Source: an uncultured Chloroflexota bacterium
GTDB lineage: Bacteria > Chloroflexota > Anaerolineae > Anaerolineales > Anaerolineaceae
Assembly: GCA_902791025.1 (NCBI GenBank)
Contig: CADATZ010000003.1
Span: 62,001-126,000, forward strand
Reading direction: 5' to 3'
DNA length: 64,000 bases
Every line of letters starts with the position of its first letter. The stretch's first letter is position 1. Under the pieces are notes generated by a model, which saw nothing but the letters and a program-made list of their open reading frames with translations, was not told where the DNA came from and did no database searches. Positions 16,601-24,977 of the stretch are shown piece after piece. A program made the translations under genes and the position numbers.

Positions 16601-17435
16601 AGGAATTGACCTTTCCGGATTCACTTCCGGCATGATTGCCGCGGGAGCGATGCAGCCAGGGAAGGGAGCTGTCTCTTTGCAGGCTGTTTCCCCGGAACTG
16701 GATCTCGATGACATCGAGTCCTTCTGCGGTTCTGTGGAATCCATTTCCGCCACTGACGTTGACGGGATCCGGAAACTGAGCGTTGACGAAGATGTCTGGT
16801 TCATCACTGGCACGACATATGTCAGCGGAGATGTGAAGGATGGATCCAGGATCGCCGGATTTATGGATCGTCGTACCCGGAATGTAATTTCTCTGACTGT
16901 TGCGGAAGTTGAGGATCAGGGCGGTTATATGGAAGGAAAGATCGACGAGATAACTTCCAAACAAATCCAGGTGCCGGAGAAAAAGGACTGGTATCATCTG
17001 CTTCTTGGCGGTATGTATAACCTTGTTGGGGATAAAACTGTCCTGATTTCCGAAGAGCTCAAAGCGGGGGATAAGGTCAGCGGCTATTACTTCGGTCCGG
17101 AGCGGAAACTGCTTGCTGTTCTGGAAGAAGACACCTCGCTACTCGGCAGGATCCGGAACGCGTCCCTGCCCGTGAAGATCGGGATGGGTGTGTTAGGGGC
17201 GGGTGTCCTTGGATCCGGAGCCGCGCTGGGAATCGGCGGTAAAAAGAAACGTTTCTCAGGCATTCTTGAACTTGAATCTGACACCTCGATTCTTATTCAT
17301 GATCCATCTGATCCGGAAAATGTGAAACGCTATAAGCTGCCGAAAAACCTGTATGATACAGCGGCTTTGATGAGCCGGAAATTTGTCAGCGGATATACCC
17401 GGTTCGAGAAAGTTGAAAAGCTGGATGTCAACTAG
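13665..17435 (+). CDS. Large exported repeat protein with C-terminal membrane anchor
   Basis: This 1256-residue protein has a signal peptide (1-26, ending AQA), an N-terminal Ig-like segment (about 27-130), then at least ten degenerate repeats of 70-90 residues. Each repeat has the pattern 'GxI..v...y.v.idG..y.i...T.i......l..G..V.g.v.....l.aa.i', an OB-like arrangement close to DUF5666. A membrane helix (about 1172-1192, PVKIGMGVLGAGVLGSGAALGIGG) is followed by KKKR and a 60-residue cytoplasmic tail. No catalytic motif is visible. It is probably a surface or periplasm-facing scaffold or metal/glycan-binding protein; that is inference. AGGAGG precedes the start. It is divergent from the SH3 protein gene and ends in a strong terminator. 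Confidence 0.75.
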   Translation: MRRLLQNLLLLFSTILLLVLPQTAQAEELNVYVDRSDPIIAVANTRLDGNKLTVTGTAYDAYSGIQTVEASAEGKPFETVGSFADGEGGEWVWVYQVPEDCGQYGHFVFRAVDNAGNTAKITRNDIEIYNKKAALIFPDYVIKNIPVTPEIVREPVRAVVNVSGHGYDHEEWELTGPDFTLVWNGFIGGIEVPAGNYLLTVRTYNQTGQFTVTNMQAIVPADEGEKPGDDRYKDVPISGTVDEIDDDDAVVSGQDLVITDDSKIDDDIKTGDKVIGLGRYDTVTGEIEIRILKKTDEPARSLPDIEIDGDEKIGEIEFAGIIEAVGPDYIVVDGEVIFITDNTVINCDFSELHPGDYVSGLAEIFSKSGTKALIVNKADTEKAKVETIVGHVTAMGDGWVEIDTGNGRYIITDSTIVDGDYEIGTLIMLEVLVPDNDVLKLKVLKHAECSDGLSYFYGDINGIFKDTGELVIGELIHDFDSTLTTDELAGLFEKDAVAAAVDYECRTVALRVVQNAGDPRLQDRIAGTVTSVGKADVNGNTPVYIDGNYHFISGNSDKGSEMKPDLIVAAVQTGEELISISEIPEASITADDLTDFAGTVARVSGEDSYGRRYILVNGITYRLLPDTVISETVGKLEKGAVVAGTVLGNDIVHAAVIKAKAEDVNPNNAFAGTVTAEVSRDRSGYAVMIDGKRYTADESSLVYSDLEPESQVLAVHDGGTLLAIRDYPENAVKDVPVSFIASIENVSAKDYTGSFTVTAGGNTYRISEDVFHSGYIAAGMKCMITRVEHEDGESELVSIIAGNYPENIGNIRTISGKVGAIGLPDENGSGALLISGFSYQYTQESVIQNLNEGDFVIVAIRDGMILSAAVREEAVYGNPESFSGVIEAISDMQTDGSYIVTVGGTEIALTADTLLNDAEADLEPDTVLSGIRFGNTAWVAASYGIGLMETSDAAFSGVIEKVDLQNHTLTVRGRIRNLAGIDLSGFTSGMIAAGAMQPGKGAVSLQAVSPELDLDDIESFCGSVESISATDVDGIRKLSVDEDVWFITGTTYVSGDVKDGSRIAGFMDRRTRNVISLTVAEVEDQGGYMEGKIDEITSKQIQVPEKKDWYHLLLGGMYNLVGDKTVLISEELKAGDKVSGYYFGPERKLLAVLEEDTSLLGRIRNASLPVKIGMGVLGAGVLGSGAALGIGGKKKRFSGILELESDTSILIHDPSDPENVKRYKLPKNLYDTAALMSRKFVSGYTRFEKVEKLDVN

Positions 17436-17454
17436 TAAATAATTTTTTCATCAG

Positions 17455-17499
17455 GCTCTCCTTGTAGTATCTTCATATTACAAGGAGAGCTATTTTCTT
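17455..17499 (+). terminator. Rho-independent terminator of the repeat protein
   Basis: A perfect 12-bp stem GCTCTCCTTGTA/TACAAGGAGAGC with a 12-base loop is followed by TATTTTCTTTTT. Confidence 0.88.
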
Positions 17500-17615
17500 T
17501 TTCCACGATAATTACAAAAATTCAATCATTACCGATAAATGATTTCATCATACAGGGAGAATCCGGAAACGGTTTCGGACTGATTTTAATGTATCATGTA
17601 AATTAACATGAAAAA

Positions 17616-17622
17616 TTGGTTA
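17616..17622 (+). promoter_or_regulatory. TTGGTTA half-site upstream of deoR-type gene
   Basis: TTGGTTA occurs here in the AT-rich leader of the DeoR-type regulator. The same half-site recurs as TTTGGTTA in the aldolase promoter (20123-20130) and as TTGGTTG upstream of the kinase (20009-20015). Autoregulation is inferred. Confidence 0.35.
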
Positions 17623-17719
17623 ATATTTTCATAAAATAGTGATAAATTATCTAAAAATTTGTGTTAAAATAACAAATACTTGCAGAATACTGCAGATATA
17701 GTTGATAGTGAGGGATGTG

Positions 17720-18478
17720 ATGAGCGGTATGCGTTTGATAAAAATGGAAAACTTTATCCTTGAAAGACAGAAAGCTTCAATGGAAGAATTGTGTGATACT
17801 TTTCACTTGTCGAAGAATACTGTTCGCAGAGATCTGCAGAAATTGGAAGAACGCGGTTTCATCACCAAAGTATACGGCGGTGCGGCTGCAGTCCAACCTT
17901 CAGCGTCCGATCCGATCTCCACTCGGGATAAGAAAAACAAGGAAGCCAAACAGAAGATCGGTGAACTTGCCTCAACGCTGGTCAATGACAATGATGTGAT
18001 CTATATAGATTCCGGGACTACCGCTGTGTGTATGATTCCGTTCCTGACGCAGAAGAACAACATCACGATCGTTACTCATGCGATGACTGTTCTGGAACGA
18101 GTAATAAAATTTCCTGAACTGACAGTTATGGCTGTCGGCGGTCAGTATAATCCGCTGACAAACGCCTTTTTCGGACCGGAAACACTGAACAGTATCGATG
18201 CCCTGTACATGACGAAAGCATTTCTGGGCTGTTCCGGACTCTCGATTGAAGGCGGCCTGTCTAATGAGACGTATTATGAACCGATCTTGAAAAACCGAGT
18301 GATCGAACACAGTGACAAGTTGATCATAGTGACCGATACATCAAAAATCGGACACAACGCCCTACGGACGGTATGTCCGTTAACTGTGGTCAATACCCTG
18401 GTGACGGAGAAAAAACCTGGTAGCGATATCGTTTCCTATTGCGCGGATAACAAAATCCAGCTGCTGTATGGAGAATAA
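17720..18478 (+). CDS. DeoR/GlpR-family transcription regulator
   Basis: The N-terminal HTH reads MEELCDTFHLSKNTVRRDLQKLEERGFITKVYGGAA, which carries the NTVRRDL and YGGA signatures of the DeoR family. The C-terminal sensor domain has IYIDSGTT, the phospho-sugar binding loop of this ISOCOT fold, and later GGLSNE. Such regulators repress sugar operons and release on binding a phosphorylated intermediate. The ATG at 17720 is preferred (GAGGG 5 bases upstream). It is convergent with the FGGY kinase gene (4-base gap). By position it controls the kinase and the aldolase-to-permease operon, probably through TTGGTTA-type sites. Confidence 0.9.
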   Translation: MSGMRLIKMENFILERQKASMEELCDTFHLSKNTVRRDLQKLEERGFITKVYGGAAAVQPSASDPISTRDKKNKEAKQKIGELASTLVNDNDVIYIDSGTTAVCMIPFLTQKNNITIVTHAMTVLERVIKFPELTVMAVGGQYNPLTNAFFGPETLNSIDALYMTKAFLGCSGLSIEGGLSNETYYEPILKNRVIEHSDKLIIVTDTSKIGHNALRTVCPLTVVNTLVTEKKPGSDIVSYCADNKIQLLYGE

Positions 18479-18481
18479 TCC

Positions 18482-19954
18482 TCAGCCTATCTCAAGAATC
18501 CTGCTCCGGTTTTTCTCGTAATTCTGGTAATACTGTTCGGCTGCCTCGTTTTCCTCGGGATGAAAAGTTTTCCGGACCCTTGCTGCCATCCGACCGATCT
18601 GGTCAAAATTGATATCGCCGGTGCCTATAGCAGACAGGATTGCTGCTCCGAGGCATGCTGCTTCACTTTCTTCGGATAAAACGACTTCACATTTCATCAT
18701 GTCAGCTTTCATCTGCATGAAATAATCGCTTTTAGAAGGTCCTCCTGCGGCATGGATGCAGGTGACCGACTGCCGGGATGCCCTGGCGATCCTGTCGGAA
18801 AGGTATTTTGTTTCACTGCAAAGGCCTTTGAAAACTGCGGCGGCAAGATCCTGACGGGTATGATAATCATGAAGCCCTGTTATGCACCCTCCGGATTCAG
18901 GTGCGAACATCGTACCTCTCAGAAACGGGTAAAAAAGCAATCCTCCGTTTTTGCTTTTGGAAGCGGTATCGGCAAGTTTTGTGTATTTTGCCGGGCCTCG
19001 GTAACCGAGGAAAGCAGATGCCCAGTCAAGGCTGATACCGCATGCCTGCATAGACGAGAGCGAACGGTATGGAAGCGGAGAACAATGCGGGTAAAAAGCG
19101 CACTGATCATTGAAAGATTCATCCGAGATAACGGGAAATTCCAGAGCGATCATCGTAACTTCTGAAGTTCCCATGGAACATAGGGCGTGCCCCGGATGGA
19201 TGCTGTTCGTTCCGATCGTGGCGCAAGCATGGTCATGACCACCAGTGGAAATCACGATGTCTGAAGGCAGTCCGGCAGCTTCGGCTGTCTGTTTCGTGAT
19301 CTTGCCGATGGCTGTTCCACCGGCGATCGGATTGCAGAACAGGTCTGTCCTGATCCCTGCTGCGGTAAAGATTTCGTCTGACCATTTCCGTTCCCTGATA
19401 TCGAAACACAGGTTGCGCGACGCGATCGAATAGTCACAGACCCGTTCACCACTGAGCCGAAACAGGATGTATTCATTGATCGTAAGCCAGTATTTTGTCC
19501 GTTCGTAAAGTTCGGGATGGTTTTGTTTGAACCACATGATCTTTGTGATCCCGAATTTATATGAGGAAAAATGTCCTGTGATCTCATACAGACGGTGATC
19601 CCCGATTATTTTGGACAGTTCGATAGCCTGTTGCTCTGAACGGGTGTCATACCAGGCAATTGCAAATGAAAGCGGACGGAAATCTTTGTCTACCGGAACT
19701 CCGGATTCAGCCATCGATGAGACTGAAATACCGCGGATCTGATATCCTTGTGTCAGATCGCTGATCTTTCCCAGTTCACTGAGGATGATGTCAAAGATCT
19801 TTTCCACATTGAATTCATAGCAATGATTATCTCCAAGCGTAACTTTTTCTGTTGGAGTTTTTTCAGATACTAAAGCGATTCTTTTTCCGGATTCATCAAA
19901 AGCGGTTGTTTTGATATTGGTTGTGCCAGCATCTATACCAATGTAACAGTTCAT
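18482..19954 (-). CDS. FGGY-family carbohydrate kinase
   Basis: This 490-residue protein has the FGGY/ASKHA fold. It begins CYIGIDAGTTNIKTTAFDESG (phosphate-1 loop) and has SMAESGVPVDKDFRPL with AIAWYDTR in the first lobe. STGGHDHACATIGT and the C-terminal adenosine motif AAGGPSKSDYFMQMKADM lie in the second lobe. Family members phosphorylate pentoses, hexuloses or polyols with ATP. The substrate cannot be read from the sequence, but the neighbouring polyol dehydrogenases and class II aldolase suggest a sugar alcohol or ketose. It is transcribed away from the aldolase operon, with a 200-base divergent control region between them, and is convergent with the DeoR gene. Confidence 0.88.
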   Translation of the reverse strand: MNCYIGIDAGTTNIKTTAFDESGKRIALVSEKTPTEKVTLGDNHCYEFNVEKIFDIILSELGKISDLTQGYQIRGISVSSMAESGVPVDKDFRPLSFAIAWYDTRSEQQAIELSKIIGDHRLYEITGHFSSYKFGITKIMWFKQNHPELYERTKYWLTINEYILFRLSGERVCDYSIASRNLCFDIRERKWSDEIFTAAGIRTDLFCNPIAGGTAIGKITKQTAEAAGLPSDIVISTGGHDHACATIGTNSIHPGHALCSMGTSEVTMIALEFPVISDESFNDQCAFYPHCSPLPYRSLSSMQACGISLDWASAFLGYRGPAKYTKLADTASKSKNGGLLFYPFLRGTMFAPESGGCITGLHDYHTRQDLAAAVFKGLCSETKYLSDRIARASRQSVTCIHAAGGPSKSDYFMQMKADMMKCEVVLSEESEAACLGAAILSAIGTGDINFDQIGRMAARVRKTFHPEENEAAEQYYQNYEKNRSRILEIG

Positions 19955-20093
19955 TTTGCAAATCCTCCTAACAATATTTTATCAAAAATAATAAATTATT
20001 CTTTTATATTGGTTGATTGTAATTAATAAATTCCCGGAATGTGATTAAAGTAACTAAAATAGAGATTACAATAACATAAAATCACAGCGACTA

Positions 20094-20123
20094 TTGACAA
20101 ATATAACCAAAATAACATATAAT
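20094..20123 (+). promoter_or_regulatory. Sigma-70 promoter of aldolase-ABC transporter operon
   Basis: TTGACA (20094-20099) and TATAAT (20118-20123) are both consensus, with an 18-base spacer. The aldolase ATG is 30 bases downstream of the -10 box. Confidence 0.85.
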
Positions 20124-20130
20124 TTGGTTA
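20104..20130. promoter_or_regulatory. Probable DeoR operator overlapping the -10 box
   Basis: The 8-bp inverted repeat TAACCAAA (20104-20111) and TTTGGTTA (20123-20130) has an 11-base centre and covers the -10 box, so a bound protein would block RNA polymerase. The half-site TTGGTTA also occurs upstream of the deoR-type gene. Binding by that regulator is inferred. Confidence 0.55.
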
Positions 20131-20153
20131 AGTTTACGGAAAGGAAGTCACAG

Positions 20154-20999
20154 ATGAGTCTATTACAAGAATTCCTGCAGGATGCAGACAAGACCGGATA
20201 CGCAATTCCTGCATTTAATTTTTCCGATTCGTGGGAATTGTTGGCAATAATCGAGACGGCATTGGAAGAAAAAAGCCCTGTCATGGTCGCTTCTGCAGAG
20301 CCTGTTGCCAGGTTATACAGCCCAATCTGCCTTGCCGGTCTGTATACCGGTATTCTTCAGAAAACAAAGGCTCCGATTTTTCTTCATCTCGATCATTCTA
20401 CTGATACAGATCTTTGTATTGAAGCGGCAAAAGCCGGCTATCCTTCTGTAATGATTGACGCCTCTCTCCTGGATTTTGAACCCAACATTGAAAAAACAAA
20501 AGTCGTAACTGATGCTGTTCTCGGATGTGATACCCTGGTCGAGGCTGAGATAGGCAGGATCGGCGGCAGAAATGATGAAACAACTTCTGCCGGTACCGTA
20601 TACCTGGCTGATACTGATGAAGCAGTGGAATTCGCGGAAAGGACTCATGTGGATACGCTCGCTGTCGGACTCGGAAATGCTCACGGTTTTTATAAAGGGA
20701 AGCCGCAGCTGAATTTTGACCGTCTTTCTGAAATCAACGGACGGATCAATATCCCGCTGGTACTGCACGGCGGTACCGGAATAGCGGAGGAGGATATTCG
20801 GAAAGCAATCCGGAGCGGGATTAATAAAGTCAACGTCGGTACGGATCTGCATTATTCTTATCTGATCACAGTCTCGGATTATCAATGCCCGGGAAAGAGC
20901 AACGTAAATATCCTGAACGCGATGAAACCTGTGAAAGAAGCGATAAAAGAGACAGTCCGTCGCTGGATCCATGTTTGTATGTCTGAAAACAGATATTGA
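20154..20999 (+). CDS. Class II (zinc-dependent) ketose-phosphate aldolase
   Basis: This is a Fba/GatY/KbaY-type class II aldolase of 281 residues. IFLHLDHSTD (HxDH) holds the catalytic Asp and zinc-binding His, VEAEIGRIGG carries the second metal region, GNAHGFYKG the second zinc His, and PLVLHGGTGI the third; the C-terminal KVNVGTDLHY binds phosphate. It cleaves a ketose phosphate to dihydroxyacetone phosphate plus an aldehyde; tagatose- or fructose-bisphosphate is typical, and which one applies is not determinable. The ATG at 20154 is chosen because GGAAAGGAAG lies just upstream. It is the first gene of an operon continuing to the permease at 27534. Confidence 0.87.
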   Translation: MSLLQEFLQDADKTGYAIPAFNFSDSWELLAIIETALEEKSPVMVASAEPVARLYSPICLAGLYTGILQKTKAPIFLHLDHSTDTDLCIEAAKAGYPSVMIDASLLDFEPNIEKTKVVTDAVLGCDTLVEAEIGRIGGRNDETTSAGTVYLADTDEAVEFAERTHVDTLAVGLGNAHGFYKGKPQLNFDRLSEINGRINIPLVLHGGTGIAEEDIRKAIRSGINKVNVGTDLHYSYLITVSDYQCPGKSNVNILNAMKPVKEAIKETVRRWIHVCMSENRY

Positions 21000-21010
21000 G
21001 GAGAATGCAT

Positions 21011-22033
21011 ATGAAGGCAGTAGCAGTTTTGGAACCGGGAAAAGCAGCGGTGGTGAATGATGTTCCCGAACCGGTGCTTGGTGATTATCAATCTTTGGTA
21101 AAGATCCATACCTGCGGTTTTTGCAATGGTACGGATATGCAGATCATTAATGATACGATCGGCGGGCCTGATAAACCTGCCTGGTTTCCCACAATTCTTG
21201 GGCATGAGGGTTGCGGCGAGGTCGTTGAAATCGGACCGAAAGTCCGGCATATCCATCTTGGAGAAAAATATATCCGCCCTGATAAGGCTTCTGATTATGG
21301 TAAGTATTCGGTAACTTTCGGAAATATGGCTGAATATGCGGTTGCTGTCGACCGGAAAGCCATGCTTGAGGACGGTTTCAGCCCGGAGGATCTTCCTTCC
21401 GATAATAATTGCGGAAAACTTCCGGATTACGTCTCTTTTGAAGACGGAGCTGTCGCCCTTTCCATGCTGGAATGCATCAGTGCGGTCCATAATTTCGGGA
21501 TCGCAGATGCGAAGAAAGTCTTGATTTACGGTGCCGGCCCGATGGGTCTCGGTGTCGCAGGATACCTGAAAGCCAAAGGAACTGAAGTTACGATGGTGGA
21601 CAGGAATCCTTCGAGACTGGAATATGCGGATCAGCAGATTGGCCTCCGGACGGTCAATACCGGTGAGATCGATATTCATTCGGCGCTTGGAAATGAAAGA
21701 TTTGACGCTGTGGTAGATATCGTCGGGCTCTCATCGATCCTAATGGAAGGCACCAATTTCCTTGTACAGGGCGGCAAACTCTGCGGGATGGGCGTTCTGA
21801 AAGTATCGGATAATGGTTTTGACGTACATAAGATGCAGAATAATACATCATTCCATTTTCTGAATTTCCCTTATCGCAGGTTGTATTACATGGATGAGAT
21901 GGCATCCCTGATTGAATCCGGAAAACTAAAGCTCTCCGATTATTACACGGATGTCATGCCTGCTGAGGATATTCAGAAATGCATTGAAAAGATCAAAACA
22001 CAGCAGGCACTGAAGGTCGTTCTTACATTCTGA
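21011..22033 (+). CDS. MDR-family alcohol/polyol dehydrogenase, diverged
   Basis: This 340-residue medium-chain dehydrogenase has the GroES-like N-lobe with HTCGFCNGTD in place of the usual CGxCGSD catalytic-zinc loop, LGHEGCGEVVEIG, and a Rossmann fold with VLIYGAGPMGLGVAGYL, then a VDRN acidic strand end, which indicates NAD(H) preference. The structural-zinc cysteine lobe is missing; the sequence there (around YIRPDKASDYG) is unrelated. It probably oxidises a polyol or sugar intermediate. Start at 21011 with GAGGAGA upstream; the earlier in-frame codon at 20996 overlaps the aldolase. Same operon as the aldolase. Confidence 0.82.
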   Translation: MKAVAVLEPGKAAVVNDVPEPVLGDYQSLVKIHTCGFCNGTDMQIINDTIGGPDKPAWFPTILGHEGCGEVVEIGPKVRHIHLGEKYIRPDKASDYGKYSVTFGNMAEYAVAVDRKAMLEDGFSPEDLPSDNNCGKLPDYVSFEDGAVALSMLECISAVHNFGIADAKKVLIYGAGPMGLGVAGYLKAKGTEVTMVDRNPSRLEYADQQIGLRTVNTGEIDIHSALGNERFDAVVDIVGLSSILMEGTNFLVQGGKLCGMGVLKVSDNGFDVHKMQNNTSFHFLNFPYRRLYYMDEMASLIESGKLKLSDYYTDVMPAEDIQKCIEKIKTQQALKVVLTF

Positions 22034-22046
22034 AGGAGGAGAAACC

Positions 22047-22865
22047 ATGAAAGGACTCGAGTTCGCTTTGGCTTTGGCCGGATTCGGATACAATGACGCG
22101 GCATGGAATTTTCAGGGATACGGTTTTGGTACTGACGATAACAAAGAAGGCACTCATCCCTGGACCACATTCCCGCTGCAGTATGTCGTGATTAAACATC
22201 CGGAAGCAGGGATTATCATGTACGATGTAGGACTTGGTATGGGCGAGGATAAAGACCGCCGTCCGTGGGAACACCGTCAGATGAATCCCGTGACGCTTGA
22301 CCGCAGTCAGTATGTGGATGAAACTCTGAAAAAGCTTGGCTGCTCTGTTGATGACGTCAGTGCCATCATCATTTCTCATTGCCATTGGGATCATATCGGC
22401 GGACTGGAATTTTTCAAAGGCACAAAGGCAATTAAAAATGTTTACGTTCCGGAAAAAGATTTCGCTTATGGATTGGTACACAGCCATGTGAACAGCATCG
22501 GATATTCTGATGCCCTGTATTACCGGCAGAATATGGATGTTGAAGGTGCGGATTTCAAATTGCTGGACGAGGATATCGAACTTTTCCCTGGTGTGGAACT
22601 GATCACACTGGAAGGTCATTCCCCCTGTGTGCTGGGGCTGATCCTTCACCTGGAAAGCGGAAATTACATCTTCCCTTCCGATGCCTGCACGGCTAAGGTA
22701 TGTTTTAGTGGCGAATACTTGCCGGGAACGATCTATGACTCTCTCGGTTATCAGCGGGCATTGAAGCGTCTGCGAAAGCTTCAGAAGGAGCTGAATGCTG
22801 AAATGATCTTCCAGCATGATCCCTGGAGTTACAAGAATTACCGTTATGGAGAATGGATCGCATGA
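22047..22865 (+). CDS. Metallo-beta-lactamase-fold hydrolase (AiiA/lactonase-like)
   Basis: The metal motif SHCHWDHIGG (HxHxDH) is present, followed by a third-His region LEGHSPCVLG, the bridging Asp in FPSDACT, and the terminal FQHDP histidine: a full dinuclear zinc site. The first 60 residues carry a long insertion (WNFQGYGFGTDD...) seen in the N-acyl-homoserine-lactonase branch. In a sugar-alcohol operon the likely job is hydrolysis of a sugar lactone made by one of the two dehydrogenases; quorum quenching is the alternative. Both are inference. The start has AAGGAGGAG upstream and the stop overlaps the next start (ATGA). Confidence 0.8.
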   Translation: MKGLEFALALAGFGYNDAAWNFQGYGFGTDDNKEGTHPWTTFPLQYVVIKHPEAGIIMYDVGLGMGEDKDRRPWEHRQMNPVTLDRSQYVDETLKKLGCSVDDVSAIIISHCHWDHIGGLEFFKGTKAIKNVYVPEKDFAYGLVHSHVNSIGYSDALYYRQNMDVEGADFKLLDEDIELFPGVELITLEGHSPCVLGLILHLESGNYIFPSDACTAKVCFSGEYLPGTIYDSLGYQRALKRLRKLQKELNAEMIFQHDPWSYKNYRYGEWIA

Positions 22866-23911
22866 AGTCTCTGCAGCTGTTCGGCGCAATGGACCTGAGG
22901 CAGGTCGAAATGGATACGCCAGTACCGGGAGATGATGAAGTCCTGCTCCGGACGGAATACTGCGGTTTGTGCGGATCGGACCGTCCGAGGCTGCTTTTTG
23001 GAGAAGTTCCGTTCTTCCCCAATACTTTGGGTCACGAATTCTCTGCCAGAGTCGCCGCAGTAGGCAAAAATGTCAAGTCAGTTGTGCCCGGAGACTTGGT
23101 TGCGGTTGTTCCGCTGATCGTTTGCCATCACTGTAAAAATTGCCGGACCGGTCATTACGGTCAGTGCGAAAACAAACAGTTCATTGGGCTTCGCGTCGAA
23201 AACAAGGGCGGTTTCAGTGAATATAATGTTTTACCGGAGTGCAATGTGATCAAGGTTCCGGACGGAGTTTCCGGATGGGAAGCTGCTATGATCGAACCGA
23301 TCAGTGTGGCGCTCCATGCGATGTTCCGATCCGGTATGAAACCTGGCAGTGATATCGCGGTGATCGGCGCCGGTACAATTGGAAAACTGATTATCCAGTC
23401 TGCCCGGGCAATGGGTGCCAGAGAGATTTTTGTTTTTGATAACGTTCAGTCTCAACTTGATGATGTCGCCGGTAATCTGGCTGACCACTGCTATAACACA
23501 TCCGATGAAGCATTCTTTGACAGCTACCTGAAGGACACACAGGGATACGGGTGTCCTTATGTCATGGAGGCGGTAGGAATCCAGCCGACTGTTTCACTGG
23601 CTCTGAAGGCTGCATCGACGAACGGTAATGTGGTCCTGGTCGGTTATCTGGATAAGCCGCTGGCCTTTTCACCTGCCGAAGTGCGGCTGATCCTTGAAAA
23701 CGAGCTGAATCTGCTTGGTGTTTGGCAGTCCTATGATCTGGATTTTCCTGGTGACGCTTTCCGCCTGGGCCTGTATTACCTGAGCCGGGGAGTGTATGAC
23801 ACGAAATCCATGACGGATCGCATCATCAAACCGGATGAGATCATGGCGGCTTGTGGGGATTGGAAGATCCCGGGAAAGGTCCGTGGAAAAATATTTGTTG
23901 ATTTTCGGTGA
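22862..23911 (+). CDS. Zinc-dependent polyol-phosphate dehydrogenase, GatD-like
   Basis: This 349-residue MDR protein has the catalytic loop CGLCGSDRPR, LGHEFSARVAAVG, and a structural zinc lobe with the four cysteines in CHHCKNCRTGHYGQC. The Rossmann motif is VIGAGTIGKL. Overall features (PFFPNTLGHEF, PLIVCHHC, EPISVALHAM) resemble galactitol-1-phosphate 5-dehydrogenases, which make tagatose-6-phosphate; sorbitol dehydrogenase-like activity is also possible. Product and class II aldolase would fit one route if a second phosphorylation occurs. It is translationally coupled to the MBL-fold hydrolase by a 4-base overlap. Confidence 0.83.
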   Translation: MKSLQLFGAMDLRQVEMDTPVPGDDEVLLRTEYCGLCGSDRPRLLFGEVPFFPNTLGHEFSARVAAVGKNVKSVVPGDLVAVVPLIVCHHCKNCRTGHYGQCENKQFIGLRVENKGGFSEYNVLPECNVIKVPDGVSGWEAAMIEPISVALHAMFRSGMKPGSDIAVIGAGTIGKLIIQSARAMGAREIFVFDNVQSQLDDVAGNLADHCYNTSDEAFFDSYLKDTQGYGCPYVMEAVGIQPTVSLALKAASTNGNVVLVGYLDKPLAFSPAEVRLILENELNLLGVWQSYDLDFPGDAFRLGLYYLSRGVYDTKSMTDRIIKPDEIMAACGDWKIPGKVRGKIFVDFR

Positions 23912-23952
23912 TAAATGCTGGTCTCAGCATAATAAAAATAAAGGAGCTACAA

Positions 23953-24963
23953 ATGAAAAAGTATTTACTGTTGTTGGTCGTTGTTGTGATGGTTGCTGTT
24001 ATGGCGATCAATGGTGCAGCTTTCGCTGATCATAAAGAAGGCGAAAAGATCGTCATCGGTCATTGTGTCATGGATATGGCGAATGAGATCTTCGTTCAGT
24101 ACACTAATGGCGATAAGGAATTCGAAAAGGATATGCAGGGCAACGTTGAAGTCGTTATCGTTGATGGCGCTTCTGAACCTTCCAAGCAGACTGAAGCCCT
24201 GGAAAACTTCATCACCATGGGTGTTGATGCCATCATGCTGAATGCTCTGGATCTGAGTGCGGTAGAAGATGTCGTCCACCGTGCTGAAGAAGCCGGCATT
24301 AAAGTCGGTATCTATCCTGAGATGGAAGGCGTCAGTGTCAAGTTCGTCTTTGATGAATATAACTGGGGTTATGACCTGGGCGTGGATGCCGGTAAGTGGA
24401 TCAATGAAAAACTCGGTGGCAAGGCCACTATCGCCTGCTTCAACCAGGCTGAACTCGAATCCGCTCTTGGCCGCTATAATGGTTACAAAGATGGTGTCCT
24501 TTCCCAGTGCGATGCTGAGAATATCATCTTCCTTGAACCGGTCTCCACAGTTGAACCTGTCCGCGCGATGGAAGCCATGGAAAACATTCTTCAGGCTCAT
24601 CCGGAAGTCAAAGTGGTCCTTGCTTCAGCTGATGCTGCTGCTGTGGGTGCCTATCAGGCTATCATTGGTGCCGGTATCGACACATCCGATATGTATCTCG
24701 GCGGCCTTGACGGCATTACCGATGCCTTGGATGCAATCGAAGAAGGTTCTGTCTTCCGCTGCACAGTCGGTAACGCGAAGCATACAGAAGAAATGGGTTA
24801 CGACCTGATTCAGGAACTGACCAAGGCTGTTCTGGGTATGGATTATGATGAGATCTATTTCGCCCCGACCATCGCCATCACCCAGGAAAACATTGCGGAA
24901 TACCGCAATCATGAATTGACATATGAACTCGATCCTGAACTGAAGGAATACTTCGGCTTGTAA
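23953..24963 (+). CDS. Sugar ABC transporter substrate-binding protein (RbsB-like)
   Basis: A signal peptide (1-25, ending AAFA) precedes a Peripla_BP_4 type fold: IVIGHCVMDMANEIFVQY, then PSKQTEALENFITMGVDAIMLNALD, the hinge-adjacent motif of ribose/galactose-type binding proteins. No lipobox cysteine is visible, so anchoring is unclear for a monoderm or atypical envelope. It captures the operon's sugar outside the membrane and delivers it to the permease. AAAGGAG precedes the ATG at 23953. A stable stem-loop follows the gene, as often seen where the binding protein must be made in excess over the membrane parts. Confidence 0.88.
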   Translation: MKKYLLLLVVVVMVAVMAINGAAFADHKEGEKIVIGHCVMDMANEIFVQYTNGDKEFEKDMQGNVEVVIVDGASEPSKQTEALENFITMGVDAIMLNALDLSAVEDVVHRAEEAGIKVGIYPEMEGVSVKFVFDEYNWGYDLGVDAGKWINEKLGGKATIACFNQAELESALGRYNGYKDGVLSQCDAENIIFLEPVSTVEPVRAMEAMENILQAHPEVKVVLASADAAAVGAYQAIIGAGIDTSDMYLGGLDGITDALDAIEEGSVFRCTVGNAKHTEEMGYDLIQELTKAVLGMDYDEIYFAPTIAITQENIAEYRNHELTYELDPELKEYFGL

Positions 24964-24977
24964 TTTGATATAAATCT

